Counted from the stretch's first letter, positions 8,305-17,334 are shown. The stretch is DNA of 50,425 bases from Desulfobacteraceae bacterium (GCA_011390345.1 JAABSP010000042.1:1-50425); one strand, 5' to 3'. Numbers and translations: made by a program. The notes: generated by a model not told the origin, from the sequence alone.

Positions 8305-11300
8305 AGCCGATACAGAAAAGAGGGACAACCGTTCCATCTTCGATTTCAATGCCGTCATCTTCGACTTGGACGGCGTTGTCACCGATACCGCATCTGTCCA
8401 CGCCCGGGCATGGAAGGAGATGTTCGACAGCTATCTCAAAAAGCGGGAGGAGCGGGAGAACAGTTCCTCTCCCCCTTTTGACATCAAAAAGGACTACCAC
8501 AAATATGTGGATGGAATGCCCCGGTATGACGGCGTGGAGACATTTCTGGCCGCAAGGGGAATCGAGCTGGAGTACGGCTCTCCTGATGATCCGGCCGGAA
8601 CCGAGACCGTCTGCGGCCTGGGCAACCGGAAAAATGAGCTGTTCCAGAAGATTTTAAAGGAAGAGGGGGATGTCAAGGTCTACCATTCCACGGTGGATCT
8701 GATTGTAAACCTGCGGGAGAAAGGCATCAGGACCGCGATCGTCTCCTCCAGCAAGAACTGCAGAACCATTTTGGAGAAGACCGGGCTGACGGATCTTTTC
8801 GATGCCCGGGTGGACGGGATCGACGGCGCGGAGCAGAACCTCAAGGGGAAACCTGCGCCCGACACCTTTCTGGCCGCGGCCCGGCAGCTAGGGGTCCGGC
8901 CGGAGCAAGCCGTGGTGGTGGAGGATGCAATCTCCGGCGTGGAGGCGGGCCGTAGCGGAGACTTCGGCTGGGTGGTCGGCGTGGACCGGAATGGGATCAA
9001 TGATGCACTTTACCAAAACGGTGCGGATCGGGTGGTCTCGGATCTCAAAGAGCTGGATGAATCCCCGGGGCAATCAGATAAAAGAGCATCAGATGAGAGG
9101 GAATCAGATCGGGAAGAATCGAAAGAATCTGCCCGGAGTTCGAAAAGAGATGCCGGAGATGTTCCTTTGGCACTGGACCATTTTGAAGAGATCCGGGACC
9201 GGCTCAAGGGCAAGATCCCTACGATATTTCTCGATTTCGACGGAACCCTTGCCCCGATTGTGGATCAGCCGGACCAGGCCAACCTCTCCGAAGAGATGCG
9301 GAAGATTTTGAAAAAGCTCGGCCGGATCTGCACCGTTGCCGTTGTCAGCGGCCGGGGGCTTTCGGATGTGGAGGATCGGGTGGGCCTGAAGGATCTCTAT
9401 TATGCTGGAAGCCACGGATTTGAAATCCACGGCCCAAACGGTGAAAATTTCCAGCATGACGAGGGGGTAAAGGCTCTGCCCGATCTGGATGCGGCCCAAA
9501 GCTTTCTCGAGGAAAAGCTTGCAGATATCGAAGGTGTTCTGGTGGAGCGGAAGAAATTCTCCATTGCCATCCATTACAGGAATGTGGCCGAAGCTGATAC
9601 CGATGGCGTGGCCCGGGCCGTGGATGCGGCCGCAGCAGAGCGGGAGGGGCTTCGCAAGTCCGGCGGCAAGAAGATCTTCGAGCTGCAGCCCGATATCGAC
9701 TGGCACAAGGGCAGGGCCCTGGAGCATCTGATGAAGACCTTCGGCGCAGGAGCACATCCGGACGGAAAACTTCCCCTCTACATCGGCGACGATCTGACGG
9801 ATGAGGATGCCTTTGCCGCGATCGAGGAGACCGGCATCGGGATCGTGGTGCATGATCCATCCCAGGAAGGCCGGAGAAGCACAAAAGCGCAATACCGGCT
9901 TGCCGATGTGGATGGGGTGATCGACTTTCTGGAGAGATTTCTTGAAGTCGTGACCGAGGAGCAGTCCGAAACGAACTGGACCCTCACCTATGAGGGGTTC
10001 GATCCGGAAAACCAGGGGCTTCGGGAGGCCCTCTGCACCTTGGGCAACGGCTACTTCTGCACCCGGGGCGCGGCCGAAGAGTCCAAAGCAGACGATATCC
10101 ATTATCCCGGAACCTATCTGGCCGGCGGATACAACCGGCTCAAGACCGAGGTGCGGGGTAAGATCGTCGAAAACGAGGATCTGGTCAACATGCCCAACTG
10201 GCTGCCCCTCACCTTCCGGATCGAAGACGGGGAATGGTTCGATCTCCAAAAGGTGAAGATCCTCTACTACCGGCAGGATCTGGATCTGAAACGGGGAGTC
10301 CTCCACCGGAAGATCCGGTTTCGGGACGATGAGGGCCGGATCACCCGGGTTCAGAGCCGCCGTCTGGTTCACATGAGCTGCTCCCATCTCGCGGCACAGG
10401 AGCTGACCGTTTCCCCTGAAAACTGGGAGGGGAGCATCGAGTTCCGGACAGCACTCGACGGCCGGGTGACGAATGCCGGCGTCGCGCGCTACAGCGATCT
10501 GAACGGCCATCACCTGCGGCCCGTCGAGGAGGAAGTCTTCGGCGATGAGATCATCGGCATCCGGGTGGAGACCTCCCAGTCTCATCTCCAGGTAGCCCAG
10601 TCCGCGCGGACCCGGATCTACCGAAACCATCAGCCCGTCACTGTAGAGCGGAAAACCCTTACCGAGTCAGGATACGCTGCCCAATATTTCCGGGTGAATG
10701 TGGACCGGAAGATCCCGGCCACGGCGGAGAAGGTGGTGAGCATGTACACCTCCCGGGACCCGGCCGTCTCGGATGTCTGTCTGGAGACCCGGAAGGAGGT
10801 GCTGGATGCCGGAACATTCGATGAGCTTCTGCGAACTCAGACCCTGATCTGGGAGCAGCTCTGGAGCTACTTCGACATCACCTTCGAGGACCGGAACCAG
10901 AAGCGGGGGGACCGGATCAGCAGAATTCTGCATCTCCATATCTTCCACCTGCTCCAGACCGCATCGGTCAACAGCATGGTGATGGACCTGGATGTGGGGG
11001 TTCCCTCCCGGGGCTGGCACGGCGAGGCCTACCGGGGCCATATCCTCTGGGATGAACTCTTTATCTTCCCCACCTACAACTGGCGACTTCCCGAGATCAC
11101 CAAGGAGCTGCTCATGTACCGGTACCGCCGGCTGGCAGAGGCCAGAACCGCAGCCCGGGAGGCCGGATTCAAGGGCGCGATGTATCCCTGGCAGAGCGGC
11201 AGCAACGGCAAGGAGGAGAGCCAGAAGATCCACCTCAACCCCCGGTCGGGCCGCTGGATTCCGGACAACAGCAACCGCCAGCGCCATGTGAACGCGGCCA

Positions 11301-12385
11301 TCGCCTACAATATCTACCACTACTATCAGGTGACCCGGGATATCGAATTCCTCGCGTTCTACGGCGGAGAGATGATTTTGGAGATCGCCCGCTTCTGGTC
11401 CAGCATCGCGACCTTCAACGCGAAGAGCGGCCGGTACGAGATTTCCGGGGTGATGGGCCCCGACGAATACCACGAGGCCTACCCGAACGCGGAAAGACCT
11501 GGCCTGGACAACAACGCCTACACCAATGTCATGGCGGTCTGGGTGCTGGAACGGGCCATGAAGGTCCTCGATATCCTGCCGGAGGATATGGGGGTCTATC
11601 TCCGGGCAAAGCTCGATATCGACGATGAAGAGCTTTCCCGCTGGGAGGATATCACCCGGAAGATGAAGATCCCCTTCCATGACAACGGCATCATCAGCCA
11701 GTTCGAAGGGTATGAGCAGCTCGAGGAGTTCGACTGGGAGGGGTATAAGGAGAAGTACGGCGATATCCAGCGCCTGGACCGGATTCTGGAATCGGAGAAT
11801 GACTCTCCGAACCGGTACAAGCTCTCCAAGCAGGCCGATGTGCTGATGCTCTTCTACCTCCTCCCGGCCGAGGAAATCTCGGAGATATTCGAAAGGCTCG
11901 GCTACCCCTTCGAGTACGAGACCATCCCGAAGAACATCGACTATTACCTGAAGCGGACCGCGCACGGCTCCACCCTGAGCTGGATGGTCCACTCCTGGGT
12001 GCTGTCAAGAAGCGACCGGGCCCGATCATGGGAACTCTTCAACGATGCGCTATGCAGCGATGTCGCGGATATCCAGGGCGGAACCACCCCCGAGGGCATC
12101 CATCTCGGCGCGATGGCCGGGACAGTGGACCAGATGCAGCGGGGCTACACCGGCATCATGGGCCGGGAGGACGTGGTCTGGTTCGACCCCTGCCTGCCGG
12201 AGGAGCTGGACCGGCTGAGCCTTCAGGTGCGGTACCGGGGCTGTTTTCTCAAGGTGGAGGTCACAACGGAAAGATTGACCGTCACCGCACTGCGGGCAAG
12301 GGCCTATCCCATCAAGGTCGGCTGCAATGGAGAAGTGATCGAGCTGGGGGAACAGGAGAGCCGGGTCTTCGATATCAGCGGATAG
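8288..12385 (+). CDS. Three-domain trehalose enzyme: beta-PGM-like HAD + OtsB + GH65 phosphorylase
   Basis: 1365 residues from the GTG at 8288, chosen because AGAGGAGG lies six bases upstream. Domain 1 (about 20-265) is a beta-phosphoglucomutase-like HAD with FDLDGVVTD (Asp26, Asp28). A charged linker (about 265-298) follows. Domain 2 (about 298-555) is trehalose-6-phosphate phosphatase with FLDFDGTLAP (Asp316, Asp318) and IGDDLTDEDAF. Domain 3 (about 570-1365) is a glycoside hydrolase family 65 phosphorylase; GVMGPDEYHE carries the general-acid Glu1060. Together they could take trehalose 6-phosphate to trehalose, then to glucose and beta-glucose 1-phosphate, then to glucose 6-phosphate. The order matches mycobacterial OtsB1 (Rv2006). 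No trehalose-6-phosphate synthase is in the window. Domain calls are secure; substrate of the GH65 part is inferred. Confidence 0.92.
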   Translation: MKNRDKADTEKRDNRSIFDFNAVIFDLDGVVTDTASVHARAWKEMFDSYLKKREERENSSSPPFDIKKDYHKYVDGMPRYDGVETFLAARGIELEYGSPDDPAGTETVCGLGNRKNELFQKILKEEGDVKVYHSTVDLIVNLREKGIRTAIVSSSKNCRTILEKTGLTDLFDARVDGIDGAEQNLKGKPAPDTFLAAARQLGVRPEQAVVVEDAISGVEAGRSGDFGWVVGVDRNGINDALYQNGADRVVSDLKELDESPGQSDKRASDERESDREESKESARSSKRDAGDVPLALDHFEEIRDRLKGKIPTIFLDFDGTLAPIVDQPDQANLSEEMRKILKKLGRICTVAVVSGRGLSDVEDRVGLKDLYYAGSHGFEIHGPNGENFQHDEGVKALPDLDAAQSFLEEKLADIEGVLVERKKFSIAIHYRNVAEADTDGVARAVDAAAAEREGLRKSGGKKIFELQPDIDWHKGRALEHLMKTFGAGAHPDGKLPLYIGDDLTDEDAFAAIEETGIGIVVHDPSQEGRRSTKAQYRLADVDGVIDFLERFLEVVTEEQSETNWTLTYEGFDPENQGLREALCTLGNGYFCTRGAAEESKADDIHYPGTYLAGGYNRLKTEVRGKIVENEDLVNMPNWLPLTFRIEDGEWFDLQKVKILYYRQDLDLKRGVLHRKIRFRDDEGRITRVQSRRLVHMSCSHLAAQELTVSPENWEGSIEFRTALDGRVTNAGVARYSDLNGHHLRPVEEEVFGDEIIGIRVETSQSHLQVAQSARTRIYRNHQPVTVERKTLTESGYAAQYFRVNVDRKIPATAEKVVSMYTSRDPAVSDVCLETRKEVLDAGTFDELLRTQTLIWEQLWSYFDITFEDRNQKRGDRISRILHLHIFHLLQTASVNSMVMDLDVGVPSRGWHGEAYRGHILWDELFIFPTYNWRLPEITKELLMYRYRRLAEARTAAREAGFKGAMYPWQSGSNGKEESQKIHLNPRSGRWIPDNSNRQRHVNAAIAYNIYHYYQVTRDIEFLAFYGGEMILEIARFWSSIATFNAKSGRYEISGVMGPDEYHEAYPNAERPGLDNNAYTNVMAVWVLERAMKVLDILPEDMGVYLRAKLDIDDEELSRWEDITRKMKIPFHDNGIISQFEGYEQLEEFDWEGYKEKYGDIQRLDRILESENDSPNRYKLSKQADVLMLFYLLPAEEISEIFERLGYPFEYETIPKNIDYYLKRTAHGSTLSWMVHSWVLSRSDRARSWELFNDALCSDVADIQGGTTPEGIHLGAMAGTVDQMQRGYTGIMGREDVVWFDPCLPEELDRLSLQVRYRGCFLKVEVTTERLTVTALRARAYPIKVGCNGEVIELGEQESRVFDISG

Positions 12386-12433
12386 GAAAAACGCCCAGAC
12401 CTGCAGAGGAAGGGGCAAGGGGAAGATCGGGGC

Positions 12434-12520
12434 TCAGGATGCCTCGATCTCCTCAACCCGGTTTTGCCGGTTGACGTATACCAGCTCGGCGATAAAGGAT
12501 TCGTAATCCTTAATTATCAA
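12434..12520 (-). pseudogene. Possible 3' remnant of a lost gene
   Basis: A 28-codon frame (TTG start, TGA stop) reading KDYESFIAELVYVNRQNR then VEEIEAS. Composition and codon use look like real coding sequence, unlike the AT-rich spacer upstream of it. No ribosome-binding site, no recognised family. Best read as the tail of a deleted small protein; could be chance. Confidence 0.2.
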
Positions 12521-12581
12521 TCATTGATCTGTAATCATCGGTTTACTTTGGGCAGATAGTGGGGGCTGGGGAAAAATCAAC

Positions 12582-12614
12582 AAAAAAAGGGCTCACGGAA
12601 AGAACCGTAACCCC
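12582..12614 (-). terminator. Terminator downstream of tRNA-Phe
   Basis: Read on the minus strand: GGGGTTACGG, loop TTCTTT, CCGTGAGCCC, then seven T. The stem has two mismatches in ten pairs. It lies 14 bases after the tRNA 3' end, the expected position. Confidence 0.65.
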
Positions 12615-12627
12615 TTGATTTTTAAGA

Positions 12628-12700
12628 TGCCGAGGGACAGAATCGAACTGCCGACACGGGGATTTTCAGTCCCCTGCTCTACCGACTGAGCTACCTCGGC
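12628..12700 (-). tRNA. tRNA-Phe (GAA)
   Basis: 73 bases on the minus strand. Acceptor stem GCCGAGG / CCTCGGC with discriminator A, D-arm GCTC-AGTCGGTA-GAGC, anticodon arm GGGGA-CTGAAAA-TCCCC with anticodon GAA, variable GTGTC, T-arm GGCAG-TTCGATT-CTGTC. CCA is not encoded. All four stems pair with only one weak pair each at most. Followed by a terminator hairpin. Confidence 0.95.
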
Positions 12701-12718
12701 GCAGACAAGAATAAATAT

Positions 12719-13525
12719 TTACCCCTTCTGCGGTTCATTGTCAAGATTTTTTTGCCGCAGGTCCCCAAAAATATATTGGATCAGGGCGGCAGCGGTGATG
12801 GCTGCGGTCTGCGCCCGCAATATCCGGGGGCCCAAATAGACCCGCAGAAATCCGGATGCCTCGGCCATTGCCGCCTCTTCCGCGCTTAACCCGCCTTCGG
12901 GGCCCAGAAGGATCAAAAAGCCTTTTCCCGGATTCTTCTCCTTTAGATCCAATAAATCTGCCGGCTGGTCATCTTCGGGCATGGTCTCCCAGAAGAGGAT
13001 GCGGGTTTGGTAGTCTTTCGCCTTTTCCAGAAGCGCTTCAAAGGGGATCGGCGGGTCCATTTTCGGAATGCGGCTCCTGCGGCACTGCTTCAGGGACTCC
13101 CGCGCGATCTTCTCCCAGCGCTGACGGCGGGCATCGACCTTTTTTGCATCGAGCTTGGGAATCGTTCTGCTCGAAAAAAAGGGCATCCATCGGGTCATGC
13201 CCAGCTCGGTCAGGGGGCGGATCAACTCCTCCATCTTCTTCTCTTTTAAAAAGCCCTGGGCTACGGCCAGCTCGATGGGGGATTCTCCGGTTTGATATCC
13301 GGTTGAAAGGCATTGTACGGTTACACCGCTGCCTTCGATCTTTAGAATTTCCGCCCTGATCTCCCATCCTGTGCCGTCGAAGAGGAGAACCCGCTCCCCG
13401 AGGCCCAATCGCAGGACATTTTTGAGATGGTTGGCCTCCTGCCCGATGATTTCCAGAAGCTGCTTTTCTTCTGTGCTCTCCGCAGGGGAGGGGAACTTCT
13501 CCGGGGAAATAAAGAAGCGTCGCAT
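12719..13525 (-). CDS. rsmE: 16S rRNA (uracil1498-N3)-methyltransferase
   Basis: 268 residues, within the usual 240-270. It methylates U1498 of 16S rRNA using S-adenosylmethionine. The N-terminal PUA-like part contains HLKNVLRLGLGERVLLFDG; the C-terminal SPOUT knot is visible as ILLGPEGGLSAEEA and LGPRILRAQTAA (the usual last motif is LG-RILR-ETA, so Gln replaces Glu). It sits three bases downstream of the nickel transporter ATPase stop on the same strand, so it may be read through from that operon, although the products are functionally unrelated. Confidence 0.93.
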   Translation of the reverse strand: MRRFFISPEKFPSPAESTEEKQLLEIIGQEANHLKNVLRLGLGERVLLFDGTGWEIRAEILKIEGSGVTVQCLSTGYQTGESPIELAVAQGFLKEKKMEELIRPLTELGMTRWMPFFSSRTIPKLDAKKVDARRQRWEKIARESLKQCRRSRIPKMDPPIPFEALLEKAKDYQTRILFWETMPEDDQPADLLDLKEKNPGKGFLILLGPEGGLSAEEAAMAEASGFLRVYLGPRILRAQTAAITAAALIQYIFGDLRQKNLDNEPQKG

Positions 13526-13528
13526 GAT

Positions 13529-14257
13529 CTATTTGTGCTCATGGGGATGGGAGCCGTGGATATGGGCATGAACATGCTGGTGGAGCTTGACTGTTGTATC
13601 GGTCAGGATCTTTCCCCCCTCCATTGCATGTACTTTGTCGGTGGTGTCGGCCAGAAAATCCATCTCGTGGGAGATGAGAAGATAGGCGATGTCCAACTGA
13701 GCCAGCCGATCCATGAGTCTTTCCCTGGTTCGTGCGTCCAGACCGGTTGTGGGCTCGTCTAAAAGAAGCATCTCCGGCTCCATGGCAAGAACCGTGGCCA
13801 GAGAGACAAATCGTTTCTCTCCGCCCGAGAGCCGGTGCGTGATACGGTCTTCGAATCCCTCCAGCCCAAGATCGGCCAGGGTGCTTCGCGCGATCTCGAT
13901 GGACTCTTTCCGGCTCTTGCCCATGTTGAGGGGGCCGAAGGCCACATCCTCCAAGACGGTGGGGCAGAAGAGCTGGTCATCCGCATCCTGGAAAAGCAGG
14001 CCGATCTTTCGGTAGATGTCGGAGAAATCCTTCTCCTCCCAGAGGCGGCTGCCAAAGACCTCAACGGTTCCGGCCGTGGGGCGCAGCAGACCCATGATGA
14101 TGAAAAAGAGGGTGGTCTTGCCCGATCCGTTGGGGCCTAATAGGCCGATCCGCTCTTTGGGATAGACCGCAAGACTCAGCTCTTTTAAAATGGGTGTGCC
14201 GCCGGGATAGCCAAAGGCAATATTATCGAGTTTTACAATGGGCTGTTGATCTTCCAT
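13529..14257 (-). CDS. nikO: Nickel/cobalt ECF transporter ATPase with His-rich tail
   Basis: 242 residues. ABC ATPase of the energy-coupling factor nickel/cobalt importer: Walker A GPNGSGKTT, Q-loop FQDADDQLF, signature LSGGEKR, Walker [13 protein letters not shown], switch His in LLISHEMDFL. The C-terminus is a metal-binding-type tail in which eight of the last seventeen residues are His (HQHVHAHIHGSHPHEHK). ATG at 14257 is taken because the protein begins MEDQQPIVKLDNIAFGYPGG; the frame stays open further upstream inside nikQ. It overlaps the nikQ 3' end by 25 bases. The His tail supports nickel rather than cobalt as cargo, but this is inference. Confidence 0.9.
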   Translation of the reverse strand: MEDQQPIVKLDNIAFGYPGGTPILKELSLAVYPKERIGLLGPNGSGKTTLFFIIMGLLRPTAGTVEVFGSRLWEEKDFSDIYRKIGLLFQDADDQLFCPTVLEDVAFGPLNMGKSRKESIEIARSTLADLGLEGFEDRITHRLSGGEKRFVSLATVLAMEPEMLLLDEPTTGLDARTRERLMDRLAQLDIAYLLISHEMDFLADTTDKVHAMEGGKILTDTTVKLHQHVHAHIHGSHPHEHK

Positions 14258-14997
14258 TCGATTCCTATGAGCAGGGCCATTATTGCAAGTTGAACCGCAG
14301 CGCCGATCCAGTCTGCGGTTTTGGCTTCGAATCGGTACAGAGAATAGAATTTTCCTTGAAACCCCCGGCAGCGCATGGCCTGATGCACCCGTTGTGCCCG
14401 GGCAGAGGCCTGCACAAAGAGCATTCCCAGCAGATAGGCATAGGTCTTGTAGGTGTGCAGGTTCGTGCCGGGCTTGAACCCCCGGATCTTTGCCGCGCGC
14501 AACAGTCGCCCATACTCGGCCTCGATCACAAATATATATCGGTAGGTGAGCAGGAGCAGATAGACGATCTTCTCCGGAACCTTGAGCTGGTCCAGGGTCT
14601 GGCCCAATTTGGCGAAATTCATGGTGGCCACCCATGCGGTGAAGGCCAGCAGGATCGCATTGGACTTGAGGGTGATCTGCGCGCAGAGAATGATCCCCTC
14701 CCGGGTCCCGGCCAGCGGCCCGATCCTGAAAAGCGGAGTTCCGGTCGTGGTAAGGGGCAGCACCAGCCAGAGCAGGATCAGAAAGAGCCAGAGCGGAAGC
14801 AGCCTTTTGATCAGCTTCTTGGGATCGAGTCGGGCCGCGATGACCAGCACCAGAGCGAAGATCAAAGCCGCTCCCAGAGTGGCAAATGCCTGGGAGAGCG
14901 CCACCACAAAGGAGAAAAGGGTGGCAAGAATCACCCGGGAGCGGGGGTCTTCCCGATGTATGGGGGAGTTACCCGCGGCAAAGGGTTCGTCGATCAT
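14233..14997 (-). CDS. nikQ: Nickel/cobalt ECF transporter transmembrane protein
   Basis: 254 residues, CbiQ/NikQ family: the T-component that links the substrate-binding membrane protein to the ATPase. Several hydrophobic helices (VILATLFSFVVALSQAFATL, LLPLWLFLILLWLVL) and the family coupling region ARAQRVHQAMRCRGFQGKFY, which contains the Ala-Arg-Gly coupling-helix pattern. Its ATG overlaps the nikL stop (ATGA), indicating translational coupling. Confidence 0.9.
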   Translation of the reverse strand: MIDEPFAAGNSPIHREDPRSRVILATLFSFVVALSQAFATLGAALIFALVLVIAARLDPKKLIKRLLPLWLFLILLWLVLPLTTTGTPLFRIGPLAGTREGIILCAQITLKSNAILLAFTAWVATMNFAKLGQTLDQLKVPEKIVYLLLLTYRYIFVIEAEYGRLLRAAKIRGFKPGTNLHTYKTYAYLLGMLFVQASARAQRVHQAMRCRGFQGKFYSLYRFEAKTADWIGAAVQLAIMALLIGIEWKINSPL

Positions 14998-15779
14998 GCG
15001 CCGAACTCCTCCTCTTCTTTAAGTCCTTCCGGCACTTCCGGCACTTCCGGCACTTCCGGTCCTTTATGTCCTTTTGGTCCTTCCGGCCTTTCCTGAGCCG
15101 GCTTTCTCCGCCGGGAGGCCACATAGGCCGCAACCCCCACCAGGCCGAAAATATAGCCGATACCGGCAAAGATATCCTGAACAGTGGGTCCTTTCATCTC
15201 CTGCTGCGCCAGAAACCGCATCAGTGGTGCAAGTTTCTCATCGAGCTTTCCCTCCAGGCGTCTCTCCCATTCTCTTTCCATGGCCGCCTCGATGATCTGC
15301 CGGATCTCGGTTCGGCTGAGGCCAGGGGACGGCCCGGGTTCTGGCATTGGGATTTCTTCCGATGCTGAAGTCGCGGGCAGAAGGGGTTCTGATCTTTCAA
15401 TAATCGCAGTTGGATCTGCGGTCCCGTCGGTTTCGGATATCTCTTCGGGCCGGATGGTCCATTCTCCCTGATGTCCCAATCCCGCGGAGACCGTGACGGT
15501 CAATTCCGTTCGCCGGGGGATCTCAAAGGAGAAGGCTCCGCTTTTATCGGTCTTTCCCGTGACCAGAATTGTTCCGTCCGGGGCCGTCACCGTCACTTTT
15601 CCCTCGTTGACCCCTTTCCCCGCGCTGAACTTGCTCTCCACATGCGCGGTGCTGCCCTCCACCCATGCAAAGACCGTGATGCGGTGGGCGTTGGCCGGAA
15701 GAGGCGTCAGCATGACCGCGATGATGATCAGAAACCGTGCCGCGGCCCGATGGCATATGAACTTTGGTATAATCTGCAT
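14994..15779 (-). CDS. nikL: NikL-type accessory protein of nickel ECF transporter
   Basis: 261 residues from the ATG at 15779, chosen because a classical signal peptide starts there (IIPKFICHRAAARFLIIIAV, cleavage at ANA-H). The mature protein begins with His (HRITVFAWVEG), then a carboxypeptidase-regulatory-like beta-sandwich (VTVTAPDGTILVTGKTDKSG), a helical stretch and one C-terminal membrane helix (AGIGYIFGLVGVAAYVASRR). This is the NikL/CbiL pattern, a periplasmic-facing extra component in NikKMLQO systems. The C-terminal tail is low-complexity (PEVPEVPEVPEG), coded by a 9-base tandem repeat. An earlier in-frame ATG at 15827 would put 16 charged residues before the signal peptide and is less likely. 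Confidence 0.8.
   Translation of the reverse strand: MQIIPKFICHRAAARFLIIIAVMLTPLPANAHRITVFAWVEGSTAHVESKFSAGKGVNEGKVTVTAPDGTILVTGKTDKSGAFSFEIPRRTELTVTVSAGLGHQGEWTIRPEEISETDGTADPTAIIERSEPLLPATSASEEIPMPEPGPSPGLSRTEIRQIIEAAMEREWERRLEGKLDEKLAPLMRFLAQQEMKGPTVQDIFAGIGYIFGLVGVAAYVASRRRKPAQERPEGPKGHKGPEVPEVPEVPEGLKEEEEFGA
15026..15059. repeat. 9-bp tandem repeat inside nikL
   Basis: CTTCCGGCA is present three times in perfect tandem, plus a partial fourth copy; imperfect CTTCCGG/CTTTTGG echoes continue to about 15090. In the protein it encodes the Glu-Val-Pro repeat of the cytoplasmic tail. Being a multiple of three, copy-number changes would keep the frame. Confidence 0.85.
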
Positions 15780-15849
15780 TCTTTTTCCCCATCGGTAAAA
15801 ACAGATTGAATCATCCGGTCGAATCATCCGGTCAAATTACCTGTTCGAA

Positions 15850-16455
15850 TTATCCGGGATAACCGGGCAGCAGCGAAGGCTGCACCTTTTTTAAAAATGC
15901 CACGCAGAAGGCGGTGATAATTCCCTCGATGATCATCACCGGCAGATTGGCCGCGACAACAGCGCCGGAGACCTCTATAAAACTCTCCTGGGTGAAGACC
16001 AAGGCAAGCCCCACAAAGATGGCCGCAAAAAAGACCGACAGCGCGCCGCAGCCGAATGCCGCGGTAAGGGAGATCGGGGGCTTTTTGGGAATCATGAAGC
16101 CGAAGAGATAATGGCAGATCACCGCAGGTCCTGCCATTATCACGGTGTTGACCCCCAGTGTGGTGATGCCGCCGAATCCAAAGAGAATTCCCTGAAGCAC
16201 CAGCGCCACCAGGATCGCGGGGAATGCGGCCCATCCGAGCATCAGCCCCACGATCCCGTTGAGGATGAGGTGGACGCTGGAGGGGCCCACCGGCACATGG
16301 ACCAGGGAGGCCACGAAAAAGGAGGCCGACAGGATGCCGGTCTGGGCGATCCGGTCGAAATCGAGTTGTTTCAGCCCGATGGCTGTGCCGGCCCCGGCAA
16401 CGGCCATGCCAGCCGCGATGACGGGACCCGAGAGTACGCCTTCTGCGATATGCAT
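15850..16455 (-). CDS. nikM: Nickel/cobalt ECF transporter substrate-binding membrane protein
   Basis: 201 residues, CbiM/NikM family. The N-terminal MHIAEGVLSGP is the hallmark: the Met-His-Ile start coordinates the metal in the known NikM structure. Multiple membrane helices follow (FVASLVHVPVGPSSVHLILN with further conserved His; GITTLGVNTVIMAGPAVICH). It is the S-component that captures Ni2+ or Co2+. It lies between nikK (24 bases upstream) and nikL (70 bases downstream). Confidence 0.93.
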   Translation of the reverse strand: MHIAEGVLSGPVIAAGMAVAGAGTAIGLKQLDFDRIAQTGILSASFFVASLVHVPVGPSSVHLILNGIVGLMLGWAAFPAILVALVLQGILFGFGGITTLGVNTVIMAGPAVICHYLFGFMIPKKPPISLTAAFGCGALSVFFAAIFVGLALVFTQESFIEVSGAVVAANLPVMIIEGIITAFCVAFLKKVQPSLLPGYPG

Positions 16456-16479
16456 TCGGGGTTCCTTATCCTGTTTCTG

Positions 16480-17259
16480 CTATTTTGTCTTCCATTCCGT
16501 AAACCGGACCCAGATCACTGCGCCCAGTTCCACGGCCTTCTCCTGGCCGTTCTGGGGGAGGGTATAATCTGCGCTGTTCAGCGCGGCAAATCCCCACCAT
16601 CCCGGCACAGGGGGAGCGTAGGAGAAGAGGCCGTTTCCGTCGGCCTTGACGATCTGGGTTATCATGTAGTCGGTCTCCGGGATCGCCTTTCCGTCCTGAT
16701 TGTAATACTCCACCTCCACCTCGGCAAAGGGGACAGGCTTTCCGTCGAGCTTCACAATCCCCTGGAAGAGGTTCCCGGCATAAAGACCAAATGGCCGGGC
16801 CAGGGGGACAATCTCGGTCTTCAATCCGATTTCAGCGTCCCATCCTTCCTCATCGCCGAATGCGGCCACAGCGGTTTTGGTGTAATGTATGATGAAGCTG
16901 TCTTCGGCCGGCTCCCAGTAGGGCGCGGGCTCCATATAAAGGGTGTGGACGCCTGGTCGGTTGAGGGGGTAGTCGGCCTCCCATGCGGTATTGTCCATCA
17001 CCTTGGTCTTTTTGAGCCGATCCGTGAGATCTGTCTTCTCTCCGTCCAGATAGGCTCCGAAGGCTTTCGGCTTTTCCATCTCCATGCCGATCCCCTCAAA
17101 GGGGTGGGTGAACGCGAGGATCAGATGAACGGCCCGCTCCTCCTCCGGCATCACCATGGAGTCGGACGGGATGAGCATCCCGAAGTGCGCATTTGCCGCG
17201 CCTGTGGAAAGAAGAACCAGAACTGCTGCCAGAAGCCCGAAAAACATTCCTTTTTTCAC
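16480..17259 (-). CDS. nikK: NikK-type periplasmic DUF4198 protein
   Basis: 259 residues from a GTG at 17259, chosen over an ATG at 17313 because AAAGGAG lies six bases before it and the signal peptide ([17 protein letters not shown], cleavage at ANA) starts immediately after. The mature N-terminus is AHFGMLIP, and DUF4198 motifs follow ([55 protein letters not shown]). DUF4198 proteins accompany nickel ECF importers as NikK and probably deliver metal. It is the first gene of nikKMLQO; a promoter and a terminator-like leader hairpin lie upstream. The sequence ends at WKTK with no membrane anchor. Confidence 0.82.
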   Translation of the reverse strand: MKKGMFFGLLAAVLVLLSTGAANAHFGMLIPSDSMVMPEEERAVHLILAFTHPFEGIGMEMEKPKAFGAYLDGEKTDLTDRLKKTKVMDNTAWEADYPLNRPGVHTLYMEPAPYWEPAEDSFIIHYTKTAVAAFGDEEGWDAEIGLKTEIVPLARPFGLYAGNLFQGIVKLDGKPVPFAEVEVEYYNQDGKAIPETDYMITQIVKADGNGLFSYAPPVPGWWGFAALNSADYTLPQNGQEKAVELGAVIWVRFTEWKTK

Positions 17260-17279
17260 GATTTTCTCCTTTTTCCGAC

Positions 17280-17334
17280 AAAAAAAACCACGAACTTCAG
17301 CCCGCACCTTCATGATACGGATGACCTTCGTGGT
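17280..17334 (-). promoter_or_regulatory. Terminator-like hairpin in the nikK leader (attenuator candidate)
   Basis: In the nikK leader, minus-strand sense: ACCACGAA, 32-base loop, TTCGTGGT, then eight T, ending about 20 bases before the nikK start codon and just before its ribosome-binding site. A small competing hairpin can form at the 5' arm (GGACC-ACGAA-GGTC), which would break the terminator. Together with a 150-base leader this suggests transcription attenuation. No known nickel/cobalt or cobalamin riboswitch motif was recognised, so the effector is open. Confidence 0.4.

Noticed and set aside
9104-10630. 508-codon minus-strand frame, and a similar one at 10667-11992
   Set aside because: Both are antisense to the trehalose enzyme, which has clear motifs throughout. 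No ribosome-binding site or recognisable domain.
15026-15059. CRISPR-like short repeats
   Set aside because: The 9-base units are directly adjacent with no spacers and lie inside a coding region; no CRISPR array was seen anywhere in the window.
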